Source: Bacteroides stercoris ATCC 43183
Lineage (GTDB): Bacteria > Bacteroidota > Bacteroidia > Bacteroidales > Bacteroidaceae
DNA: 64,000 nt
Assembly: GCF_025147325.1 (NCBI RefSeq)
Contig: NZ_CP102262.1
Location: forward strand, 930,001 to 994,000
Direction of reading: 5' to 3'
Part shown: positions 54,393 through 64,000 of the stretch, piece after piece
Numbering within the stretch: position 1 is the stretch's first letter
Layout: the number at the start of each line of letters is the position of its first letter
The notes under the pieces: model-generated
Database searches by the model: none
Told to the model about the DNA's origin: nothing
What the model saw: only the letters and a program-made list of their open reading frames with translations
Made by a program: the position numbers and the translations under genes

Positions 54393-55130
54393 CTATTCTC
54401 TTTTCGTGCAGATAATCTGGTTACCAAACTCAACACTGATACGGGAATATTTGTTCCAGCCTACCTTGTTCAATCCTTTTTCGTAGAATACCTTTACCCG
54501 TTTCAGTTTCCGTTCGAAGTCGTCCAGCTTACCGAGGTAGATGACATGGTCGCCTACGCGCGGTACCAGCTCTATGTTTTTGTCGGGCAATACATGAATC
54601 TGCTCGATTTGCGCGTTCCAGAACGAATTCTTTTGCAAAAATACACCAAACTTATATAAATCCCTCATGGCAAACGACTTTTCTACGTTTCCGGTCACAA
54701 TGGCACGGTGCGCAACGCACTTTGCATCGGGCGGCATTACCGTGCCCTTATTGTCCAGATAGTAGTTCTCGCCGTTGGCGCTCATTATCCTCAGGATAGG
54801 GATGCGCTGGGTTACTTCGATACAGAGTTTGCCGCTCGGCGTCTTGTAACATTCCACTTCGTCGATGAGCGGATGCTTGGAGAGCGCCTGCTCCAACGTT
54901 TTGGTGCGGATACGGTCCAAGTGCTTGCCTATGGGACTGACGCCTTTCTTTTCCAGCATGGCGGCTACTTCCTTTTTCGTGATGAAGCCGGCATATACCG
55001 TGTCTTTGATAACCAGCTCCACATCACGGCACACTTGACCCGCCGGCTTCCGGTTGAAAGCGGTAACGGCCACTATCAGGTAGGCAAGGACGAGCAACAG
55101 GACGATAGAAAGTAGAATCCTTTTAATCAT
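54393..55130 (-). CDS. ftsQ: Cell division protein FtsQ
   Basis: This 245-residue single-pass membrane protein has a short cytoplasmic start, a membrane helix (about 4-25), a POTRA-like domain (about 35-100) and a beta domain with YYLDNKGTVMPPD (about 126). It links early and late divisome proteins in the periplasm. Position between murC and ftsA is the conserved one for FtsQ in this phylum, where sequence similarity is otherwise weak. Confidence 0.9.
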   Translation of the reverse strand: MIKRILLSIVLLLVLAYLIVAVTAFNRKPAGQVCRDVELVIKDTVYAGFITKKEVAAMLEKKGVSPIGKHLDRIRTKTLEQALSKHPLIDEVECYKTPSGKLCIEVTQRIPILRIMSANGENYYLDNKGTVMPPDAKCVAHRAIVTGNVEKSFAMRDLYKFGVFLQKNSFWNAQIEQIHVLPDKNIELVPRVGDHVIYLGKLDDFERKLKRVKVFYEKGLNKVGWNKYSRISVEFGNQIICTKRE

Positions 55131-55160
55131 AGGCTTATTTGCTGTTTACTGTTTTACGGT

Positions 55161-56546
55161 TTACGCTTTGCTGCGCTGTTCGAGCAGCCGGGCTATGGAA
55201 GGTACATAGTTGTCCAGGTCTCCGGCTCCCAGCACTATCAGCACTTCAACCGGTTTCTTCGAGAGCAGGTCGGGAATGTCTTCCTTCCTGCATATGCACT
55301 TTTCGATGCCCGGGCGCAGGTTGTCGTATATGAGTTGGCTGCTGACACCGGGAATGGGTTGTTCGCGGGCAGGGTATATCTCTGTCAGAATCACTTCGTC
55401 CAGTAGCGAGAGGCTGTCTGCAAAGTCTTTGTAGAAGTCTCTGGTACGGGTATAGAGATGGGGTTGGAAGATAGCCGTTATCTTCTTGTCCCGGTAAAGT
55501 TCGCGGATAGACTTCACGCTTTGCGCGATTTCGGCGGGATGATGGGCGTAGTCGCTGAGGAATACGAGTCTGTCCGTCTTTATCTTGAAGTCGAAACGGC
55601 GGTCTACGCCGCGGAAACTGGCCATTCCCTGTCTGATTTCCTCATCGGTGACCCCGTTCAGGTGTGCAAGCGCCATGGCTGCCACGCCGTTCTCTATGTT
55701 GATGCCGATAGGTACACCGAGCCGGATATCGTTGATGCGGGTGTCCGGAGCAATGAAGTCGATGACGATTTCACCGTTTCCGATGCGGATGTTCTCGGCA
55801 TGGAAGTCTCCTTCGTCGCGGGAGTAGGTATAAGTTCTTACGCCCGGCTGTACATCCGGCTGCAAGGCAAGCCCCTTCCGGATAATCAGTGCCCCTCCCG
55901 GTTGGATAAGGGTGGTATAGTGGCGGAAGCTTTCAAGATAAGCCTCGCGCGTACCGTATATGTCCAAATGGTCGGGGTCGGTAGAGGTGATAACGCTCAT
56001 ATAGGGAGAAAGCCAGTGGAACGAACGGTCGAACTCGTCGGCTTCGATTACGGTGTACGGACTGGCCGGAGATAAGAGCAGGTTTGTTCCGTAGTTCTTG
56101 GAGATGCCTCCGAGAAAAGCCGTGCAGCCCACATGCGACTGGTGGAAGAGATGCGCCGCCATTGTACTTGTGGTGGTCTTGCCATGCGTACCGGCAACGC
56201 AGAGTCCTTTGCTGCTGCGGGTAATCGTGCCCAATACCTGGGAACGTTTATGTATCTCGAAACCATTCTCCCGGAAATAGGCCAGTTCGGCATGCTCCTG
56301 AGGAATGGCAGGGGTGTACACCACCAGTGTGCTTTCCTTGTCCTTGCAATTTTCAGGGATGAGACCGGTGTTTTCCTCATAATGTATTTGTGCACCTTCT
56401 GCAATGAGATGCCCGGTCAGTTCGCTTGGCGTACGGTCATATCCCGCCACGAACTTGCCTTTGGATAGAAAATAGCGTATCAGTGCGCTCATGCCGATGC
56501 CGCCGGCACCGACGAAATAAACGGATTTTATGGTTTCTATATTCAT
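55161..56546 (-). CDS. murC: UDP-N-acetylmuramate-alanine ligase
   Basis: This 461-residue Mur ligase adds L-alanine to UDP-MurNAc. It has the N-terminal Rossmann motif GAGGIGMSALIRYFL (13-27), the ATP-binding GTHGKTTT (119-126), and the EADEFDRSF and DHLDIYG segments. It is 7 bp after murG and 30 bp before ftsQ, so all are cotranscribed. Confidence 0.96.
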   Translation of the reverse strand: MNIETIKSVYFVGAGGIGMSALIRYFLSKGKFVAGYDRTPSELTGHLIAEGAQIHYEENTGLIPENCKDKESTLVVYTPAIPQEHAELAYFRENGFEIHKRSQVLGTITRSSKGLCVAGTHGKTTTSTMAAHLFHQSHVGCTAFLGGISKNYGTNLLLSPASPYTVIEADEFDRSFHWLSPYMSVITSTDPDHLDIYGTREAYLESFRHYTTLIQPGGALIIRKGLALQPDVQPGVRTYTYSRDEGDFHAENIRIGNGEIVIDFIAPDTRINDIRLGVPIGINIENGVAAMALAHLNGVTDEEIRQGMASFRGVDRRFDFKIKTDRLVFLSDYAHHPAEIAQSVKSIRELYRDKKITAIFQPHLYTRTRDFYKDFADSLSLLDEVILTEIYPAREQPIPGVSSQLIYDNLRPGIEKCICRKEDIPDLLSKKPVEVLIVLGAGDLDNYVPSIARLLEQRSKA

Positions 56547-56553
56547 GTACTTG

Positions 56554-57702
56554 TCATTTAATAAGTTTCAGCACCTCTTTGGCGATGACGGTTGCCGAGT
56601 CGGGCAATGCCAATCGGGCGATGTTGTTGCTCAATTCTTTCAGTTTATCACTGTCTTTTACCGTATCCAGTGCTGCGGGCAGGAGTTTCTCTTCGGCTTC
56701 CGCGTCCTTTACGTAGATGGCGGCGTCTTTATCGACGAGCGCCAGTGCGTTCTTGGTCTGGTGGTCTTCTGCCACATTGGGCGAGGGGACAAGGATTACA
56801 GGCTTGTGAAGCAGGCAGAATTCCGAAATGGAGCCGGCGCCGGCACGGGAGATTACCAAATCGGCAGCCGCATAGGCCTTCGCCATGTCTTTGATGAAAT
56901 CCGTCACATACAGGTTGGGTATGGCATTGATGTGCGGGTGGTGTACGGCTTCACCGGTTGCCGCGGTGATGGCGTCCCTTACCTGGTCGATGTATATTCT
57001 GCCGGTCTGCCAGATGAACTGTATGTCGGGGTTCTGCCGGATGACGTCAAGGCCGGCGGTCAGGGTGCGGTTAATGGTGCGTGCCCCGAGGCTGCCGCCC
57101 AGTATCAGGATGGTCTTTTTGGACGGGTTCAGGCTGAAGTAGCTTACGGCTTCTTCGTGCGCAACGGCATGTCCGAGCAAGTTCTGGCGGACGGGGTTGC
57201 CGGTCATGATAATCTTCTCTGCAGGGAAGAACTTTTCCATGCCTTCGTAGGCAACGCATATCTTGCAGGCTTTCTTGGCAAGCAGCTTGTTGGTGACACC
57301 TGCATAGGAGTTCTGCTCTTGTATCAGGGTAGGCACTCCCATCATTCCCGCCGTTTTCAGGGTAGGGCCGCTGGCATAGCCGCCCACGCCTACTGCCACC
57401 TGCGGACGGAATTGCTTGATGATGCTGCGCGCTTTCCATTGGCTGCGTGCCAGTTTCACCAATACGGCAAAGTTCTTCCACAAGTGCCTGCGGTCGAAGC
57501 CCGCCACGGGCAGGCCGATAATCTTGTAGCCGGCATCGGGTACACGCTGCATTTCCATGCGTCCTTCTGCACCTACGAACAGGATTTCCGCATCAGGACG
57601 CAATTCCTTAATCGCGTTGGCAATGGATACGGCCGGGAAAATGTGTCCGCCCGTGCCGCCACCGCTGATGATAATGCGCGGTTTGTTGTTCTTTGTTTCC
57701 AT
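56554..57702 (-). CDS. murG: Lipid II synthase MurG
   Basis: This 382-residue GT28 enzyme adds GlcNAc to lipid I on the inner face of the membrane. It has the N-terminal GGGTGGHIFPA (14-24), GVGGYASGP (about 130), and the C-terminal UDP-GlcNAc site LVISRAGAGSISEFC (about 285-299). It lies between ftsW and murC. Confidence 0.95.
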   Translation of the reverse strand: METKNNKPRIIISGGGTGGHIFPAVSIANAIKELRPDAEILFVGAEGRMEMQRVPDAGYKIIGLPVAGFDRRHLWKNFAVLVKLARSQWKARSIIKQFRPQVAVGVGGYASGPTLKTAGMMGVPTLIQEQNSYAGVTNKLLAKKACKICVAYEGMEKFFPAEKIIMTGNPVRQNLLGHAVAHEEAVSYFSLNPSKKTILILGGSLGARTINRTLTAGLDVIRQNPDIQFIWQTGRIYIDQVRDAITAATGEAVHHPHINAIPNLYVTDFIKDMAKAYAAADLVISRAGAGSISEFCLLHKPVILVPSPNVAEDHQTKNALALVDKDAAIYVKDAEAEEKLLPAALDTVKDSDKLKELSNNIARLALPDSATVIAKEVLKLIK

Positions 57703-57740
57703 ATATGAGTTTATCTACTTGCTACTACTGATAATTAATC

Positions 57741-59024
57741 TTATTCAAATTCGGCATCGCTGTTCAGCATCTTGGCTGTCGGCTCGGCAGCGCTTTGCGC
57801 TTCGCTGTAAGTGCTTTCGTTTCCGTTGCCGGTTTCCACCTGCATGGTGATTTGGGCATCGTGCGCTCTCTGTTCTTCCAGCTTGGCGGTGTACCGGCTC
57901 ACACTCAGTATCATGCCGATATAGGCACAGTTTATCAACGTCGAAGTACCTCCTTTGCTGATAAGCGGCAGCGGTTGCCCGGTTACGGGAGCCAGTCCCA
58001 CGGCCACCATCATGTTGAAGATGGCCTGCGACACCAGCAGCAGGGCTATGCCGATGATGAGGAAGGCGGGGAAGGTGCGGTCGCATTTCTTTGCGATACG
58101 TCCTACACGTATCAACAGACAGATGTAGAGGAATACGACTATGACTCCTCCTACCAGTCCGAGTTCCTCGATGATAATGGCAAAGATGAAGTCGGAGAAT
58201 GCCTGGCTCAGGAAGTCACGCTGTACGGAGTTGCCCGGTCCCTTGCCGATGACATTGCTGGTGGCGACGGCGATACGTGCGTGGGCTATCTGGGCGTCTT
58301 TGTCTATATCGAATTTTGCGGCAGGCACTACCTCGTCACTCGTAAACTTCTCGATACGGGCACGCCACGTGTCGAACCGGTGCAGGAAAGGTATGTCGCT
58401 GTTCTTTGTCATCAGCAGGAAAGTTACGGCAACAATGCCTACCGATGCCAGGCTGCCGGTCAGCATCAACAGTCGTTTTGCAGAGACACGCCCTATGAAC
58501 ATCATCAGAAAGACTACCCCGAACAGCAATGCCGCCGTGGATAAGTTCTCCGGAGCAATGAGCAGGCAGATAACTCCGGTTATTATCATAATCCGCTTGA
58601 AAGCCTTCGGGTTGGCGCCGTCCTCATCCTGCCCTTTGGACAGGATGAAAGCCGTGACTATGATAACCGCCATTTTGGCTATCTCCGAGGGCTGGAACTG
58701 TATGCCCATGAACGTCATCCAGCGCGCCGCCCCGTTGATACGTTCCATCATCATGACCAGTATCAGCAGTATTGCGGAAGCCGGCAACAGGAAGACAGGG
58801 AATACCTGAAACCATTTGTAGGGGATGTTGTGCATGAGGACCACAATCACAGCGCCTACCATCAGGATAATGCTGTGCTGGGTGATGGGCCCCCAATGGT
58901 CGCCGCTCTTATAGGTAAGCGTACTGGCAGCACTGAACACCTCTGTAATGGAGATGAGGCAGAGGAAGAGGAAAATAATCCAGATTACTTTGTCTCCTTT
59001 GAATATGCTTTTTAATAAATCCAT
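57741..59024 (-). CDS. ftsW: Lipid II polymerase FtsW (SEDS family)
   Basis: This 427-residue protein has about ten membrane helices and SEDS-family motifs, including GPGNSVQRDFLSQAFSDFIF (about 255-274) and a late GLAPVTGQPLPLISKGGTS (about 338-356). It polymerises lipid II with FtsI during division. The C-terminal tail (about 375-427) is cytoplasmic and charged. It abuts murD exactly, without gap. Confidence 0.94.
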   Translation of the reverse strand: MDLLKSIFKGDKVIWIIFLFLCLISITEVFSAASTLTYKSGDHWGPITQHSIILMVGAVIVVLMHNIPYKWFQVFPVFLLPASAILLILVMMMERINGAARWMTFMGIQFQPSEIAKMAVIIVTAFILSKGQDEDGANPKAFKRIMIITGVICLLIAPENLSTAALLFGVVFLMMFIGRVSAKRLLMLTGSLASVGIVAVTFLLMTKNSDIPFLHRFDTWRARIEKFTSDEVVPAAKFDIDKDAQIAHARIAVATSNVIGKGPGNSVQRDFLSQAFSDFIFAIIIEELGLVGGVIVVFLYICLLIRVGRIAKKCDRTFPAFLIIGIALLLVSQAIFNMMVAVGLAPVTGQPLPLISKGGTSTLINCAYIGMILSVSRYTAKLEEQRAHDAQITMQVETGNGNESTYSEAQSAAEPTAKMLNSDAEFE

Positions 59025-60359
59025 TTATAACTCTCTTACGTATTTCTTGAATTGGTCGCCCCGGTCTTCATAGCTCTTGAAGAGGTCGAAGGAAGCGCAA
59101 CAGGGACTCAATAATACTGTTTCGCCTTTCCGGGCTAATTTGAAAGCGGCGTCTACCGCGTCTTTCATGCCGGTCTGCACATCGGCCACCGGCAGACCGA
59201 GGCGGTCGAAAAAGCCGTGCAGCTTTTCATTGTGCAGTCCCAGGTAGACCAGCGCGGAGCATTTGCTACGTACCAAATCCTCTATTTCGGTATAGTCATT
59301 CCCCTTGTCTTTGCCGCCGAGAATAAGCACGGTTTTGGTTGTCATGCTTTGCAGGGCGTACCAGCAGGAATTGACATTGGTTGCCTTGGAATCGTTGATG
59401 AATTGGACGCCGCGTACGGTCGCTACCTTTTCCAGACGGTGTTCTACACCTTTGAAGTCGGACAAGGCTTTGCGGATATCTTCTTTGCGGATACCTGCAA
59501 GGTTGGCGGAAATGCCGGCAGCCAATGAGTTATACAGGTTGTGGGTTCCTCGCAGGGCAAGTTCTTCCTGCTCCATGTTGAAAGCAATCGGTTCGTTGAT
59601 TTCCACTTCACCGTCTTCCACATAAGCAATGGCGCCGTCTTCCTTTACGGCGGCGAAAGGATAGGGATGGGCTTTTAAGCCGTGCTTTTCCAGCTCTCTG
59701 CGGATGATGGGGTCGTCGTTCCAGTAGATGAAAGCATCTTCCGGAGTCTGGTTTTGCGTGATGCGGAATTTGGCATCCACATACTTCTGCATGCAGTGAT
59801 CGTATCTGTCCAGATGGTCAGGGGTAATGTTCATCAGAACGGCGATATTGGCGCGGAACTTATACATATTGTCCAGTTGGAAGGAGCTGAGTTCGATAAC
59901 ATAATAGTCGTGCTTCTCCATGGCCACCTGCAAGGCAAGGCTGTTGCCGATGTTGCCTGCCAGCCCTACATTCAGTCCCGCACTCTTGAAGATGTGGTAA
60001 ATGAGCGAGGTGGTGGTAGTCTTGCCGTTAGAACCGGTGATGCAAATCATTTTGGCGTTTGTATAACGTCCGGCGAACTCTATCTCGGAGATGATGGAGA
60101 TGCCTTTTTCTTTCAATTTCAGAATCAGCGGAGCGTCGTTGGGGATGCCGGGACTTTTTACCACTTCATCGGCATTCAGTATCAGCTCTTCCGTGTGCTG
60201 TCCTTCCTCCCAGGCAATGCCATGCTTGTTCAGCAGTTCCTTGTATTTGTCTTTAATGGCAGACATGTCGGATACGAACGTGTCGAAACCTTTCACCTTG
60301 GCAAGTACGGCAGCTCCCGCGCCGCTTTCGCCTGCTCCTAAAACTACAATTCTACTCAT
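59025..60359 (-). CDS. murD: UDP-N-acetylmuramoylalanine-D-glutamate ligase
   Basis: This 444-residue Mur ligase adds D-glutamate. It has VLGAGESGAGAA (6-17), GSNGKTTTT (109-117), and the DHLDRY and NDSKATN segments typical of MurD. It is directly followed by ftsW, and preceded by a 110-bp gap with a palindromic element before mraY's end. Confidence 0.96.
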   Translation of the reverse strand: MSRIVVLGAGESGAGAAVLAKVKGFDTFVSDMSAIKDKYKELLNKHGIAWEEGQHTEELILNADEVVKSPGIPNDAPLILKLKEKGISIISEIEFAGRYTNAKMICITGSNGKTTTTSLIYHIFKSAGLNVGLAGNIGNSLALQVAMEKHDYYVIELSSFQLDNMYKFRANIAVLMNITPDHLDRYDHCMQKYVDAKFRITQNQTPEDAFIYWNDDPIIRRELEKHGLKAHPYPFAAVKEDGAIAYVEDGEVEINEPIAFNMEQEELALRGTHNLYNSLAAGISANLAGIRKEDIRKALSDFKGVEHRLEKVATVRGVQFINDSKATNVNSCWYALQSMTTKTVLILGGKDKGNDYTEIEDLVRSKCSALVYLGLHNEKLHGFFDRLGLPVADVQTGMKDAVDAAFKLARKGETVLLSPCCASFDLFKSYEDRGDQFKKYVREL

Positions 60360-60375
60360 ATACTATTATAATTAA

Positions 60376-60464
60376 GAATGGAGAATGATGAATGAAGAAT
60401 CCGGCTGCATATTGTGATGCGCTGTATCGGTAACTCTTCATTTTTCATTCATAATTCTTCATTG
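60376..60464. repeat. AT-armed palindrome with GATGCGCTG loop (copy C)
   Basis: GAATGAAGAAT-type left arm (60376-60400) complements 60435-60464 imperfectly. The loop (60401-60434) holds TGTGATGCGCTG, related to the loops at 27504 and 28932. It lies between mraY and murD, inside the dcw unit, and is inverted relative to transcription compared with copies A and B. Confidence 0.65.
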
Positions 60465-60469
60465 GGTTG

Positions 60470-61738
60470 TTATCTTATCTTTAACGTTATAATTGTTATT
60501 GCTGCCAGTACAATGGTTACGATCCAGAAGCGGACGGTAATTTTCGATTCATGGAACAATTGTGCCGGTTGGGTAAATACCACTTTGCAACCGGGCTCTA
60601 TCAGGTTCATGCCGGTGCGGAAGTGGTCGTGTATCGGCGTCCGTTTGAAGAGACGCTGTTTAACCCCTTTCCGTTTGCCGGCTTTGTAGTAGACCCGTTG
60701 CAGAATTACCGACAGGTTCTCTACAAGGAATATGCCGCATAGGATAGGTATCAGCAGCTCTTTATGGATGATAATGGCGTATACGGCAATGATGCCGCCG
60801 ATGGTCAGACTGCCTGTATCGCCCATGAATACCTGTGCCGGGTAGGCGTTGTACCAGAGGAAGCCGATAAGTGCACCGATGAAAGCGCAGATAAAGATTA
60901 CCAGCTCTTCCGAACCCGGTATGTACATGATGTTCAGATAACCGGCATATTCGATATGGCTGGATACGTATGCCAGTATGCCCAGTGTCAGACCGATAAT
61001 GGCGGAGTTGCCCGCTGCCATGCCGTCCATGCCGTCATTCAGGTTGGCGCCGTTGGAAACGGCGGTTACTACGAATATGGTGACGAGTACGAACAGTATC
61101 CAGCCCGCCGTTTGTGCGTGTTCTCCCATGAAAGACACGAGGTCGGCATAGTCAAGGTTGTTGCTCTTGAAGAAAGGGATGGTAGTCTGTGTAGCCTTGA
61201 TTTCTTTGGCGGCATGCACTACCTCGATGCCTTGTCCCGGTCTCTCTACCTCGATGTTTTCACGGATAACGACCTGCGGACTGAGATACAGGGTAAGCCC
61301 TACAATGAGTCCCAAGCCTACCTGGCCGATAATCTTGAACTTACCGTGCAGGCCTTCCTTGTCTTTCTTGAATATCTTGATGTAATCGTCGGCAAATCCT
61401 AATGAACCTAACCACACAGTGGTGATAAGCATCAGAATCATATAGATATTATTCAGCTTGCCCAGCAACAGGCAGGGAATCAGAATGGCAAAGATAATGA
61501 TAACTCCGCCCATGCTCGGTACGCCCACCTTGTTTACGCCGAACGGGTCGATGTTGGCATCCCGTTGCGTTTCGGTAATCTGTTTGCGTTTCAGCAGGTC
61601 GATGAACTTGTCACCCCAGATGCTCGAAATGAGCAATGCCAGGATGATAGCCATCAATGCCCTGAAAGATGTATAGCCGAACATACCCGCACCGGGGAAG
61701 TCGTATTTATCTAACCATTGGAATAAGTAGTATAACAT
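60470..61738 (-). CDS. mraY: Phospho-MurNAc-pentapeptide transferase MraY
   Basis: This 422-residue membrane enzyme makes lipid I from UDP-MurNAc-pentapeptide and undecaprenyl phosphate. It has about ten helices, the FADDYIK motif (about 114-120) and NGANLNDGMDGMAAG (about 231-245), and MGDTGSLTIGG (about 307-317). It is about 60 residues longer than the Escherichia coli protein because of an extra loop near 155-200, which is usual in Bacteroidota. It lies 19 bp after murE. Confidence 0.95.
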   Translation of the reverse strand: MLYYLFQWLDKYDFPGAGMFGYTSFRALMAIILALLISSIWGDKFIDLLKRKQITETQRDANIDPFGVNKVGVPSMGGVIIIFAILIPCLLLGKLNNIYMILMLITTVWLGSLGFADDYIKIFKKDKEGLHGKFKIIGQVGLGLIVGLTLYLSPQVVIRENIEVERPGQGIEVVHAAKEIKATQTTIPFFKSNNLDYADLVSFMGEHAQTAGWILFVLVTIFVVTAVSNGANLNDGMDGMAAGNSAIIGLTLGILAYVSSHIEYAGYLNIMYIPGSEELVIFICAFIGALIGFLWYNAYPAQVFMGDTGSLTIGGIIAVYAIIIHKELLIPILCGIFLVENLSVILQRVYYKAGKRKGVKQRLFKRTPIHDHFRTGMNLIEPGCKVVFTQPAQLFHESKITVRFWIVTIVLAAITIITLKIR

Positions 61739-61757
61739 AATTTCTTACTTTATCACT

Positions 61758-63206
61758 TTAAAACATTATCGCCTTTAGTTCTTCTTTGTCATCGAAATGA
61801 TGCTTCACTCCTTTTATCTCCTGATAATTTTCATGTCCTTTGCCGGCTACGAGAATGACATCTCCCGGTTGCGCCAGCATGCAGGCGGTCTTTATGGCTT
61901 CTTTTCTATCGGCGATACTGATTGTCTTCTGCAAATCGTCCTTATCCAACCCTGCCAGCATATCGTTGATGATGTCTTGCGGCTCTTCAAAGCGGGGATT
62001 GTCGGAAGTGATGATGACACGGTCGCTCAAACGGGCGGACTCTTTAGCCATGATAGGACGTTTCCCTTTATCACGGTTGCCGCCTGCGCCGACTACGGTA
62101 ATCACTTTGCCTTTGCCTTCCAGTACGCCGTGGATGGCATTCAGCACATTCACCAACGCATCCGGAGTATGGGCATAATCCACAATGGCGGTAATGCCCT
62201 TCGGAGAGCGGATAGAGTCGAATCTGCCTGCTACAGGGTGCAAAGTGCTGAGGGCAACGAGCACATCTTCTTCTTTCTTTCCCAACAGTACGGCTGCGCC
62301 GAATACGGCAAGAAGGTTGGAAGCATTGAACTTGCCGATAAAGCGTACGGCCAGTTCATGGTTGTTAAAGTCGAGCAGCATGCCTTCAAAATGAGACTCC
62401 AATACTTTTCCCTTGAAATCGCTGAGGCTTCTCAATGAATACGTATATACGCGCGAACGTGTGTTCTGGGTCATGACCAGCCCGTTCTTGTCGTCCAGAT
62501 TGGTCAGGCTGAACGCGTTCTTGGGCATGTCGTCGAAGAACTTCTTTTTTGCTTTGAGGTAGTTTTCGACAGTCTTGTGATAATCCAGGTGGTCGCGCGT
62601 AAGATTGGTGAAGATGCCACCGGCAAACTTCAAACCGCTGATACGCTGTTGTGCGATAGAGTGGGAGCTGACTTCCATGAATGCGTATTTGCATCCGGAG
62701 TCTGCCATCTCACCCAGCAGGCGGTTAAGGGTAATCGGGTCGGGGGTGGTATGCTCGGTCGGCACGGGCCGGTCGTCAATGTAGTTGCATACCGTGGAAA
62801 TCAGTCCGACTTTATATCCGAAATAACGGAATGTATTATATAATAAGGTGGCAATGGTTGTTTTGCCATTAGTGCCGGTTACGCCCACCAGCTCCATTTT
62901 GGAAGTGGGATCACCGTAGAAAGTGGTGGCAACCTTACCCACCGCATTCTCGCTGTCTTTTACTTGGATATATGTAACATCAGGATTTGTTTCTTCCGGC
63001 ATGTCTTCGCACAGTACGGCTATAGCGCCTTTTTCAATGGCGGTAGGGATATATGCGTGACCGTCGGTCTGCGTACCGCGCATTGCCATAAACAAATGTC
63101 CGGCCGCAACTAAACGGGAGTCGATATTCACTCCTGTTATATCTTTCTCCGTACTGCCGATAATTTGTACCGGTTGTATCGCTTTTAATAGTTCGCTTAA
63201 TTTCAT
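61758..63206 (-). CDS. murE: UDP-MurNAc-tripeptide synthetase MurE (meso-DAP type)
   Basis: This 482-residue Mur ligase adds the third residue of the peptide stem. It has GTNGKTT (111-117), a TTPDP segment (about 155) and the DNPR motif near 400, which marks specificity for meso-diaminopimelate rather than lysine. It lies 31 bp after ftsI and 19 bp before mraY. Confidence 0.95.
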   Translation of the reverse strand: MKLSELLKAIQPVQIIGSTEKDITGVNIDSRLVAAGHLFMAMRGTQTDGHAYIPTAIEKGAIAVLCEDMPEETNPDVTYIQVKDSENAVGKVATTFYGDPTSKMELVGVTGTNGKTTIATLLYNTFRYFGYKVGLISTVCNYIDDRPVPTEHTTPDPITLNRLLGEMADSGCKYAFMEVSSHSIAQQRISGLKFAGGIFTNLTRDHLDYHKTVENYLKAKKKFFDDMPKNAFSLTNLDDKNGLVMTQNTRSRVYTYSLRSLSDFKGKVLESHFEGMLLDFNNHELAVRFIGKFNASNLLAVFGAAVLLGKKEEDVLVALSTLHPVAGRFDSIRSPKGITAIVDYAHTPDALVNVLNAIHGVLEGKGKVITVVGAGGNRDKGKRPIMAKESARLSDRVIITSDNPRFEEPQDIINDMLAGLDKDDLQKTISIADRKEAIKTACMLAQPGDVILVAGKGHENYQEIKGVKHHFDDKEELKAIMF

Positions 63207-63237
63207 TCCTTATTATATAATAATGTATATTCTTATA

Positions 63238-64000
63238 TTAACGTAATGTCAAGGCTATTGTCTGTCCTTTTATCAATCGGCTTCCGCCTGCGATGGACTG
63301 GTTTCTTACCTTGCCGATGCCGTTGAGGCGTACTCTAAGTCCTTTGCTTTCCAGCAGATAAACAGCATCCTTGGCCCCCATGCCCACTACGCTGGGAACT
63401 ATGCCGTCGGAAACTTTCTGATTTTGCAGGATAACGGCGGACGGGGCAGCCTGGCTGTGTCCCCACAACTCTCTCTCGTTTTCTACCTCAAACTGTTTCT
63501 GCACCGGAACATCCAATGTGTTGAGCACGCATAATGCCTCGTTCATCTCTCCGGCTTTTACCGCAGGAATTACATTGGTGGTGCTGTCTATCGCACTGCG
63601 TATATCGAACCGCAGATTCTTGGCATATACCCTTTCTGCAATCTTGTTGAATACGCTACCCGCCATCAAGCCGCCCGATGCCGGAAGTCCCGGCTTCTGT
63701 ATGGAAACGATGCAACTGTATTTGGGAGCCTCTGCCGGGAAGTATCCGCAGAAACTGACGAGATAATTCACCCGCCCCGCCTTATAACCGGCGGCACCTT
63801 GCGAAATCTGCGCCGTACCCGTCTTGCCGGCTACGGCAAACTGTTTGCTTCCGGCGGGTTTGGCCAAACCTTCGGCAACTACTTTGCGCAGAATCTCCCG
63901 TATCTGTGTCAGCGTATTGTCCGAGCAAATCTTCGGATTGATAACTTCCGTAGGAAAGTCACGGACAACCTCACCGTCTTTCACTGCCGCTTTTACGAAT
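63238..64000 (-). CDS. ftsI: Penicillin-binding protein FtsI/PBP3, C-terminal part (partial)
   Basis: About 253 residues of the C-terminal part are present; the frame enters from the right edge with no start codon needed at the GTG at 63984. The transpeptidase KTGT motif is in VAGKTGTAQIS near the start of the fragment. A PASTA domain ends the protein (VPSVVGMGAKDAVYLLESKG to the end), as in Bacteroidota FtsI. It crosslinks septal peptidoglycan in the periplasm and is the first dcw gene in view; ftsL, mraW and mraZ would be expected outside. Confidence 0.92.
   Translation of the reverse strand, partial: FVKAAVKDGEVVRDFPTEVINPKICSDNTLTQIREILRKVVAEGLAKPAGSKQFAVAGKTGTAQISQGAAGYKAGRVNYLVSFCGYFPAEAPKYSCIVSIQKPGLPASGGLMAGSVFNKIAERVYAKNLRFDIRSAIDSTTNVIPAVKAGEMNEALCVLNTLDVPVQKQFEVENERELWGHSQAAPSAVILQNQKVSDGIVPSVVGMGAKDAVYLLESKGLRVRLNGIGKVRNQSIAGGSRLIKGQTIALTLR

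Noticed and set aside
56530..57708. 392-residue plus-strand open frame
   Set aside because: Antisense to murG, which is clearly recognised.

Overview
This window looks like chromosomal DNA of a gut Bacteroides (phylum Bacteroidota). Four things suggest it: promoters of the Bacteroides type (TTTG, about 19 bp, TAnnTTTG) before many genes; the gene strings rimP-nusA-infB-cvpA-sufBCDS and (ftsI)-murE-mraY-murD-ftsW-murG-murC-ftsQ-ftsA-ftsZ; an ECF sigma factor with an overlapping anti-sigma gene; and abundant secreted proteins of Bacteroidota-only type. The species cannot be fixed from the sequence alone. No insertion sequence, prophage, CRISPR array or rRNA gene was seen. One tRNA gene (Glu, TTC) is present.

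Region 1 (1-10731) is a surface glycan locus. It holds eight glycosyltransferase genes (GT8, GT2, a Caps_synth family member, GT6, GT11, GT90, GT8, GT2), a WaaP-like LPS kinase, UDP-galactopyranose mutase (glf) and an MsbA-like ABC exporter. Two three-gene sets are divergent: GT11-GT6-Caps_synth on the minus strand and GT90-GT8-GT2 on the plus strand. Between them lies a 148-bp segment flanked by perfect 31-bp inverted repeats and carrying one TATCTTTG promoter box, which points to the plus-strand set in this sequence. This is the layout of a phase-variable invertible promoter, here placed to act as an either/or switch. The minus-strand set pairs an alpha-1,2-fucosyltransferase family enzyme with an ABO-family GT6 enzyme, the combination needed to build blood-group A/B-like epitopes. 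This is the most exciting candidate system in the window.

Region 2 (10732-19600) is mixed housekeeping: RNase HI with a viroplasmin domain, nitroreductase, shikimate kinase, arginine decarboxylase, acetylglutamate kinase, an ECF sigma/anti-sigma pair, a GIN-repeat lipoprotein, a YgjP-type metallopeptidase and a small membrane protein. Region 3 (19660-33090) is the rimP-nusA-infB-cvpA-sufB-sufC-sufD-sufS string, then a YbjQ-like protein and a membrane pyrophosphatase. Region 4 (33264-35223) has a split LysO-type exporter, RNase HII and an HTH regulator.

Region 5 (35526-43498) is a run of eight consecutive same-strand genes, all for exported proteins. One is DUF6175-like, some resemble CsgG/LPP20 proteins, and the last has a transglutaminase-like Cys-His-Asp triad. 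I know no described function for this set, which makes it the second candidate for an undescribed system. Region 6 (43521-51526) holds corA, gpmI, a DUF3109 protein, gyrB, rpsT with tRNA-Glu, recO and a YqeY protein. Region 7 (51594-64000) is the division and cell-wall (dcw) cluster on the minus strand, running off the window inside ftsI.

Intergenic DNA carries several families of palindromic repeats: a GC-rich arm family (24608, 30678), an AT-rich arm family with related GATGCGCAGC-like loops (27487, 28911, 60376), further AT-rich palindromes, a 22-bp tandem repeat (11080) and a GTTTCC/GGGAAAC array (50825).
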